A stretch of 11,442 nucleotides of DNA. Origin: 66-474 sp035717365. Its GTDB lineage: Bacteria; Pseudomonadota; Gammaproteobacteria; Xanthomonadales; Rhodanobacteraceae. Position numbers and translations under genes: made by a program. Under the pieces are notes generated by a model. It saw only the letters and a list, made by a program, of their open reading frames with translations. It had not been told where the DNA came from and searched no databases. The stretch is taken from assembly GCA_035717365.1 (NCBI GenBank), contig DASTIS010000174.1, forward strand, positions 1-11,442. The letters are read 5' to 3'. Of the stretch, positions 6,459-11,442 are shown in pieces. The first letter of the stretch is position 1. Each line of letters opens with the position of its first letter.

Positions 6459-6992
6459 CGAGCCGGGCTGTTGCAGGAACTCGATTTCCTCCGGGGTGGA
6501 TTCGCGCCCGAGCACCGCGTTGCGATGCGGATAGCGGCCGAAGCGGTCGATGATCGCCTTGTGTTTCAACTCGAAATCGTAGTTGCGTTCGAGGCCCGAC
6601 TGCCGAAACAGGCGTTCCGCATCCACATGGATCACGCGCGACTCGCTGTGCATGAACGGCATGTACACGAACGCGCGCCGCGCGACCGGCATCTCGTGAT
6701 CGGAGCCGACATGGATCGCTTCCTGCGCAAGCACCAGTGCCATGCCGTCCGTGGCGAACGCGCGCGCATCGCCGCGGAACAGGTTCCGTGAAAACTGATC
6801 CAGCACGATGACCTCGGCGAGGCGGCCGTCCGCCGTACCGCGCCAGGTCGAGAGCTCGCCACGCGCCGCGGCCCGGTGCGCATCCGCGAAACGCTCGCGG
6901 ATGGCGGCGTCGAACCCGTCGTCTTTCTTGAAGTGTTGCTCCGCCGTCGTTTCCTCGAACCAGAACCGCAACACGTCATGCACCGTCGCCAT
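6450..6992 (-). CDS. DUF924 family protein
   Basis: This 180-residue soluble protein has no signal peptide and matches the DUF924 family along its whole length. Typical blocks are VLRFWFEE (7-14), VLDQFSRNLFRG (63-74), FVYMPFMHSE (108-117), LKHKAIIDRFGRYPHRN (142-158) and the ending LGRESTPEEIEFL. Members are all-helical and TPR-like; their biochemical role is not established. The ATG at 6992 follows GGGAGG with a short 4-base gap. It is probably the last gene of a minus-strand group with the DUF6159-like gene 74 bp upstream. Its stop overlaps the terC stop tail to tail by 9 bp. Confidence 0.92.
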   Translation of the reverse strand: MATVHDVLRFWFEETTAEQHFKKDDGFDAAIRERFADAHRAAARGELSTWRGTADGRLAEVIVLDQFSRNLFRGDARAFATDGMALVLAQEAIHVGSDHEMPVARRAFVYMPFMHSESRVIHVDAERLFRQSGLERNYDFELKHKAIIDRFGRYPHRNAVLGRESTPEEIEFLQQPGSSF

Positions 6993-7038
6993 TTTGCCTC
7001 CCGCCAGTCAGCACGCCGTTTGCCCGCACCCGGCAGGG

Positions 7039-7052
7039 CCGCTCCGGAGCGG
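7039..7052. other. Perfect 14-bp palindrome between the DUF6159-like and DUF924 genes
   Basis: CCGCTCCGGAGCGG reads the same on both strands and sits in the 74-bp gap, 14 bp after the DUF6159-like stop. As RNA it can form only a 5-bp stem with a CCGG loop, and no T-run follows. It could be a weak terminator, a protein site or chance in GC-rich DNA. Confidence 0.3.
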
Positions 7053-7066
7053 TGTTCGCACCCGCC

Positions 7067-7918
7067 TCACAGCCAGTGTCCGGACTTCTTTTCGCGGAAG
7101 GCTTCGGCGATCAGTTGATTGTCGAATCCGGCCGGCGCCTCGCCGCTCGCGGCGTAACAATAGATCGCGGCCTGATAGATCGTCTGCAAGGTCGATTGCA
7201 CCAGCGACAGCGCGACAAGGTAGATGATCAGGATCGCCCCGACCGTGATCAATACGGCGGGACTGGCATGCAGGACCATGAAGAACACGACCATGGCCGG
7301 CACGACGCCGAACAACGCGAACAGAAGCCCGAAGCTCACGTTGCCGATGATCTGTTCGCCCCAGGTGCGCTTGAGCATTTCCACCGAGCGTTTGTACGAC
7401 TCGATCGGGCCACTGCCCTCGACCACCAGTACCGGGACCACCAGAAACGATGTCACGGCCCAGGCCATGCCGAGCAGGCCCACGATCAGGCGGCCCACGA
7501 ACGCGACCCGCTCCTCGAGCATCCGCAACAGAAAACCGACGGTGCTGGTGAGGAGCGCCCAGCCGAAAATCTGCGGCAGGCGCTGCCAGGCAAAACCGAG
7601 TCCGTAACCGAGCGTCGGCTGCTCGCCGTCGATCTGTTTCATCACGCACGCGATCAATGCCGAATTGAAGAAAATGATCACGAAGTACACGACGAAATAG
7701 AACACGAAAAGGGCCCCGTACATCGGTGCGGACAGGTGCACCGGGCCTTTCGGCACGGCATGGGCGCCCAGTGCGGTAAACAACGGTGCCCCGAACAGGA
7801 CGATGACCACGGCCAAGGCCGCACCGGAAATCAGGGGAAACAAGATGAGGCGCTTGTCCTCCCGGAGCATCCTCCAGGACGCGCCCATCAACTGCCAGGT
7901 CCGCGCGAACTTGCCCAT
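7067..7918 (-). CDS. DUF6159-like multipass membrane protein
   Basis: This 283-residue protein starts with a short amphipathic, basic segment (MGKFARTWQLMGASWRMLRE), then DKRLILFPLISG, the N-terminal hallmark of DUF6159 proteins. About six membrane segments follow (roughly 25-50, 66-92, 115-133, 143-167, 190-217, 222-245). The C-terminal cytosolic part includes QAAIYCYAASGEAPAGFDNQLI, also typical of the family, and ends REKKSGHWL. Function is unknown. The ATG at 7918 follows GAGGGGG (7932-7926) by 7 bases; the open frame continues 22 codons upstream but lacks a better signal. It lies 76 bp after the S9 peptidase gene with no terminator seen between them, so the two may share a transcript. 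Confidence 0.88.
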   Translation of the reverse strand: MGKFARTWQLMGASWRMLREDKRLILFPLISGAALAVVIVLFGAPLFTALGAHAVPKGPVHLSAPMYGALFVFYFVVYFVIIFFNSALIACVMKQIDGEQPTLGYGLGFAWQRLPQIFGWALLTSTVGFLLRMLEERVAFVGRLIVGLLGMAWAVTSFLVVPVLVVEGSGPIESYKRSVEMLKRTWGEQIIGNVSFGLLFALFGVVPAMVVFFMVLHASPAVLITVGAILIIYLVALSLVQSTLQTIYQAAIYCYAASGEAPAGFDNQLIAEAFREKKSGHWL

Positions 7919-7994
7919 TTTCGATCCCCCTCGGGACGACACCGGTCGCATAGTGCCTGAAGCGGCGCGAGTCCGCCACACCACCGGCTTGCCA

Positions 7995-9977
7995 TCACTT
8001 CAGGTACTGCTTCATCCAGTCCACCCAGCGCCGATACACGTCGGTCGTCTGCACGATGTCCCGCGGAAAATGCGTATCGGCGGGATACGCCCAGAACTCG
8101 ACGGTGACGCCGTTGTCCCGCAACGCGTGGTACCACTCGTAGCTGTTGACCAGCGGCACGTTGGAATCGCCGACGTCGCCCATGATCAGGGTTGGCGCCT
8201 GGACATTGCGCGCGTAAGTGATCGGCGACTGCTGGCGCCAGATGTCCCAATACTTGTCCGTCCACGGCGAGCCGCCGAAGAAATACAGGTCGCCCATCTG
8301 GTAATAGGCAATCGTGTAATCCATCACCCAGTCGGTCAGCGCCGCGCCCGAAACCGCCGCCTTCCAGTTGTCGTAATGACCGGTCAGCCAGGTCGTCATG
8401 TAACCGCCGTAGGACCACCCGGACACGCCGATCCGGTCGGTATCGACGATGCCGAGCTTCTCGACCGCGACCAGTCCCGCCATCACGTCCTCGCCAGGGC
8501 CCTGCCCGGTGTCGCGATAGATCGCATGCTGGTAGGCGTCGCCAAGGTTGATGCTGCCGCGGTAATTCGGCTCGAATACCAGGAACCCGGCCGCGGCCAG
8601 GAGTTGCGGCAACGGCGAAAAGCCGATGGTGGAAGCTCCCTCCGGCCCACCATGGATCACCAGTACCAGCGGATACTTCTTGCCACTGCGGTAGTCGACC
8701 GGATACGTCAGCACGCCGTCCGCGTCAAAACCATCGCTGCTCTTCCACTGTACCGATGCGGAGCGGCCAAGGTCGAGCTTGTCGACAAAGGCATTGACGT
8801 CGGTGAGCCGGCGCGGTTTTGCCTGTGCCGAGCCCATCACGTACAACTCGTCGGGATGCGACACGGTGCTGCCGACGAATGCGATCTCGCCGCTCTTTGC
8901 CACGCTCAGCTCATGGCCGGCCTCGACGTCACCGAGGTCGAGCACCCGCGCGGCGCCCGACAACGGCTGCTCCCACAACACCGAACGCGTGCCGAGTTCG
9001 CCCTGCAGCAACAACGCCTTGCCGCCCGGAAACCACGCCCAGGCATTGAAATTGCGCGCCAGCGCCGCGGTGGCATCGCGGATCGCGCCGGATCCGCCCA
9101 CATACACCGCGTTGCCGTTGTTCTGGTCGCCATTGCGCGCGCGCATGAAGGCGAACGTGTCGCTGTCCGGCGCGTAGGCGAAGTCATTCGCGCCTTGTGC
9201 ATCCACAAGTGTTGCCGGTTTGCCCTTGCCCGCAGCAGAAACCTCGGCGATCACGGATCGATACGACGGCCCCCAGTACGGGCTCGGGAACTTCGTGAAC
9301 ACGATCGACTTGCCGTCGCGGCTCCAGACCAGCGGCGTCGCGCCTTCCTGGTCCGTCTGCAGCGAGTAGTCGCCCTTGGTCAGCCGCGTCGGCGTACCAC
9401 CGTCTGCCGAGACGACCCAAAGATGCCAAGGCGCAACGGCCTTGCGCAACAGGAAGTTGCCATCGGTGACCTGGAACACCTTGTTGTGCGCCTTGATCGC
9501 CTTCTCGTTGATCGGCGGATCCTGCGTGAGGTACGCGATGCGATCGCTGCCGGGGCTCCAGGTGAATTCGACGACGCCTTCCTTCGCATCGGTGACGCGC
9601 CGGGCGTCGCCGCCCGCCAGCGGCATCACGTAAATCTGGGATTTCCTGGTTTTCGCATCCTTGGCCAGGAACGCGAGCCGTGTGCCGTCCCGCGACCAGC
9701 GGGGCGACGATACGTCCTCGCGATCGTGCGTCAACGCACGCCGTGCGCCGCTCGCCACGTCGACGATGTCCAATTCGGTGTCGTGCTTGTCGGTCTTCCA
9801 GACCGGCGTCGTCACCACCACGGCCACCGACCTGCCGTCCGGCGAGAGTTGGGGATCGGACAGCCGCACCAGTTTCTGCAGATCGTCGAGCTGGAACGGC
9901 GTCGCGGCGGACGCCAGCATCGGGGCCCCGACCAGCGCCACCACCACGAGCAACAACCACCGGTGCAAACGAATCAC
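7995..9977 (-). CDS. Secreted S9-family peptidase (dipeptidyl/acylaminoacyl peptidase type)
   Basis: This 660-residue serine peptidase has a signal peptide (RLHRWLLLVVVALVGAPML, cleavage near residue 24-25 after ASA), so it acts in the periplasm or outside the cell. An N-terminal beta-propeller carries repeated PD40-like pieces (DPQLSPDGRSVAVV, SPRWSRDGTRLAFLA, FTWSPGSDRIAYLT, LVWSRDGKSIVFTK). The alpha/beta-hydrolase domain has the oxyanion-hole segment LVLVIHGGPEG. The triad is Ser522 in GVSGWSYGGY, Asp604 in GDVGDSNVP and His636 in PADTHFP; spacing agrees with DPP IV-like enzymes. The start is GTG at 9977, preceded by AGGGGG (9990-9985) 7 bases away. The open frame runs to 10112, but that extension would bury the signal peptide. 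It likely trims peptides during protein scavenging; exact specificity cannot be read. Confidence 0.93.
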   Translation of the reverse strand: MIRLHRWLLLVVVALVGAPMLASAATPFQLDDLQKLVRLSDPQLSPDGRSVAVVVTTPVWKTDKHDTELDIVDVASGARRALTHDREDVSSPRWSRDGTRLAFLAKDAKTRKSQIYVMPLAGGDARRVTDAKEGVVEFTWSPGSDRIAYLTQDPPINEKAIKAHNKVFQVTDGNFLLRKAVAPWHLWVVSADGGTPTRLTKGDYSLQTDQEGATPLVWSRDGKSIVFTKFPSPYWGPSYRSVIAEVSAAGKGKPATLVDAQGANDFAYAPDSDTFAFMRARNGDQNNGNAVYVGGSGAIRDATAALARNFNAWAWFPGGKALLLQGELGTRSVLWEQPLSGAARVLDLGDVEAGHELSVAKSGEIAFVGSTVSHPDELYVMGSAQAKPRRLTDVNAFVDKLDLGRSASVQWKSSDGFDADGVLTYPVDYRSGKKYPLVLVIHGGPEGASTIGFSPLPQLLAAAGFLVFEPNYRGSINLGDAYQHAIYRDTGQGPGEDVMAGLVAVEKLGIVDTDRIGVSGWSYGGYMTTWLTGHYDNWKAAVSGAALTDWVMDYTIAYYQMGDLYFFGGSPWTDKYWDIWRQQSPITYARNVQAPTLIMGDVGDSNVPLVNSYEWYHALRDNGVTVEFWAYPADTHFPRDIVQTTDVYRRWVDWMKQYLK

Positions 9978-10083
9978 GGCACGTCCCCCTGCAATTCGAC
10001 GCCACGCGCGGCGCAGTTCCACCAGCATAGCGCAATGCATGATCCACTTGCCGCAACCGGATTGCGACGGCATGCTCGCCGCA
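9978..10083. promoter_or_regulatory. Divergent intergenic region, S9 peptidase / fadH
   Basis: These 106 bp separate the start codons of two divergent genes and must hold or overlap both promoters. I see the peptidase ribosome-binding site (9985-9990) but no convincing -35/-10 pair on either strand, and no clear fatty-acid-regulator palindrome. Confidence 0.4.
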
Positions 10084-11442
10084 ATGACACCATCGGGCAC
10101 CGCCACGACCACGCCCTACCCCCATTTGTTCGCGCCGCTCGACCTCGGCTTCTGCACCCTGCCCAATCGCGTGTTGATGGGCTCGATGCACACCGGTCTC
10201 GAAGACCATGCGCGCGACTTCGGCAAACTCGCCGAATATTTCGCCGCGCGTGCACGTGGCGGCGTCGGGCTGATGGTGACCGGCGGTTTCTCGCCAAACA
10301 TCGAGGGTTGGTTGAAACCGTTTGCCAGCCGGCTCTCGCTGCGCTGGCAGGTCCCGCCGCACCGCCGCATCACCGATGCCGTGCACCAGGCCGGCGGCAG
10401 GATCTGCCTGCAAATCCTTCACGCCGGGCGTTATGGCTATCACCCGCTGTCGGTCGCGCCATCTCGGATCAAGTCGCCGATCACGCCGTTCACGCCACGC
10501 GCGCTGTCCGATCGCGGCATCGAGCGGACGATTCGCGCGTTCGCGCAGTGCGCCAAACTCGCGCAAGACGCCGGCTATGACGGCGTCGAGATCATGGGTA
10601 GCGAGGGCTATCTCATCAATGAATTCCTCGCCGAGCGCAGCAACCGGCGCAGCGATCGTTGGGGCGGAACGCCGGAAAACCGGATGCGCTTTCCCGTCGA
10701 CATCGTCCGGCGAACGCGCGCGACGGTCGGCAAGGATTTCATCATCATCTATCGCCTGTCGATGCTCGACCTGGTCGATCGCGCGCAAGCCTGGGACGAA
10801 ATCGTTGCACTGGCAAGGCAGGTCGAGGCGGCCGGCGCGACGCTCATCAACACCGGTATCGGTTGGCACGAGGCGCGCATCCCGACCATCGTGACCAGCG
10901 TGCCGCGCGCGGCTTTTACCTGGGTCACGCGGCGCATGCGGGAATCGGTGGGAATTCCGCTGATCACCACCAACCGCATCAACGTGCCGAAGGTCGCCGA
11001 GGACGTGCTGGCACGCGGCGACGCCGACATGGTGTCGATGGCGCGTCCGTTCCTTGCCGATCCCGAATGGGTAGCGAAGGCGCGCAGCGGAAGCGCGGCG
11101 CTGATCAACCCGTGCATCGCCTGCAACCAGGCGTGCCTCGACCACGTGTTCGAGAACAAACGCGCATCGTGCCTGATGAATCCGCGCGCGTGTTACGAGA
11201 CCGAACTGGTGGACGCACCACTGGCGCGGCGCAAGCGCTTCGCCGTGGTCGGCGCGGGACCGGCGGGGCTTGCCTGCGCGACCACGCTGGCGCAACGCGG
11301 TCACGCGGTCACGCTGTACGAACAATCTGGAGAGATCGGTGGCCAGTTCAACCTCGCCAAGCGGATCCCGGGCAAGGAGGAATACGCCGAGCCGATGCGC
11401 TACTGGGGCAACCTGCTGGCGCAGCACGGCGTCGAGGTGCAT
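10084..11442 (+). CDS. fadH: 2,4-dienoyl-CoA reductase (NADPH), FadH, 3' end outside the window
   Basis: The first 453 residues of an enzyme normally about 670 long are present. It reduces 2,4-dienoyl-CoA intermediates with NADPH during beta-oxidation of unsaturated fatty acids. The N-terminal Old Yellow Enzyme-type FMN barrel begins HLFAPLDLGF, NRVLMGSMHTGLE. Catalytic residues are Tyr176 in GSEGYLINEF and His262 in GIGWHEARIP, offset by 10 from E. coli Tyr166/His252. The 4Fe-4S cluster ligands are Cys344, 347, 351 and 363 (NPCIACNQAC...CLMNPRAC). FAVVGAGPAGLACATTLA starts the FAD-binding domain, and GEIGGQFNLAKRIPGKEE follows before the edge. The start is uncertain: in-frame ATGs at 10039, 10072 and 10084 all lack a good Shine-Dalgarno. 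10084 is closest to the E. coli start, still leaving about ten extra residues. Confidence 0.94.
   Translation, partial: MTPSGTATTTPYPHLFAPLDLGFCTLPNRVLMGSMHTGLEDHARDFGKLAEYFAARARGGVGLMVTGGFSPNIEGWLKPFASRLSLRWQVPPHRRITDAVHQAGGRICLQILHAGRYGYHPLSVAPSRIKSPITPFTPRALSDRGIERTIRAFAQCAKLAQDAGYDGVEIMGSEGYLINEFLAERSNRRSDRWGGTPENRMRFPVDIVRRTRATVGKDFIIIYRLSMLDLVDRAQAWDEIVALARQVEAAGATLINTGIGWHEARIPTIVTSVPRAAFTWVTRRMRESVGIPLITTNRINVPKVAEDVLARGDADMVSMARPFLADPEWVAKARSGSAALINPCIACNQACLDHVFENKRASCLMNPRACYETELVDAPLARRKRFAVVGAGPAGLACATTLAQRGHAVTLYEQSGEIGGQFNLAKRIPGKEEYAEPMRYWGNLLAQHGVEVH

Noticed and set aside
7803..10580. A 925-codon plus-strand open frame antisense to the S9 peptidase
   Set aside because: It mirrors a well-supported gene, its translation is Arg/His/Gln-rich without family motifs, and it also crosses the start of fadH in a wrong frame. 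Long antisense frames are expected in GC-rich DNA.
9184..11442. A 752-codon minus-strand open frame running off the right edge
   Set aside because: It lies opposite fadH and in a wrong frame of the S9 peptidase; both real genes have complete motifs and catalytic residues.

Overview
The window looks like chromosomal DNA of a high-GC gammaproteobacterium, most likely in the Lysobacterales (Xanthomonadaceae/Rhodanobacteraceae). The evidence is the GC-rich coding sequence, the nagR/nagB-II/nagA arrangement, the secreted S9 peptidase and the style of the OmpA protein. The species cannot be named from sequence alone. There are no tRNA or rRNA genes, transposases, phage genes or CRISPR arrays. The genes are ordinary housekeeping and metabolic genes, and I found no convincing undescribed multigene system.

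Layout: (1) Bases 1-2442, plus strand: the end of a LacI-type regulator, a SIS-domain glucosamine-6-phosphate deaminase (NagB-II type) and N-acetylglucosamine-6-phosphate deacetylase NagA. The genes are 17 bp apart and then overlap by 1 bp, forming an amino-sugar catabolic operon. (2) Bases 2443-2592: three perfect hairpins between the convergent nagA and ompA-like genes, at least one a bidirectional terminator. (3) Bases 2593-3777, minus: an OmpA-family outer-membrane protein with a polyproline linker. (4) Bases 3960-5423, minus: 2-methylcitrate dehydratase PrpD, with no other methylcitrate-cycle genes beside it. (5) Bases 5424-5723: a compact divergent control region holding a palindrome next to prpD, a candidate promoter and a yybP-ykoY (Mn2+) riboswitch in front of a TerC-family membrane protein (5724-6458, plus). 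(6) Bases 6450-9977, minus: a secreted S9 peptidase, a DUF6159-like membrane protein and a DUF924 protein, spaced about 75 bp apart and possibly co-transcribed. The last of these overlaps the terC end tail to tail by 9 bp. (7) Bases 10084-11442, plus: the first two thirds of 2,4-dienoyl-CoA reductase FadH, running off the window.

Functionally, the nag operon turns GlcNAc-6-phosphate into fructose-6-phosphate, PrpD serves propionate oxidation and FadH serves unsaturated fatty acid beta-oxidation. The riboswitch-terC unit probably handles manganese export. The most informative regulatory stretch is the 300 bp between prpD and terC.
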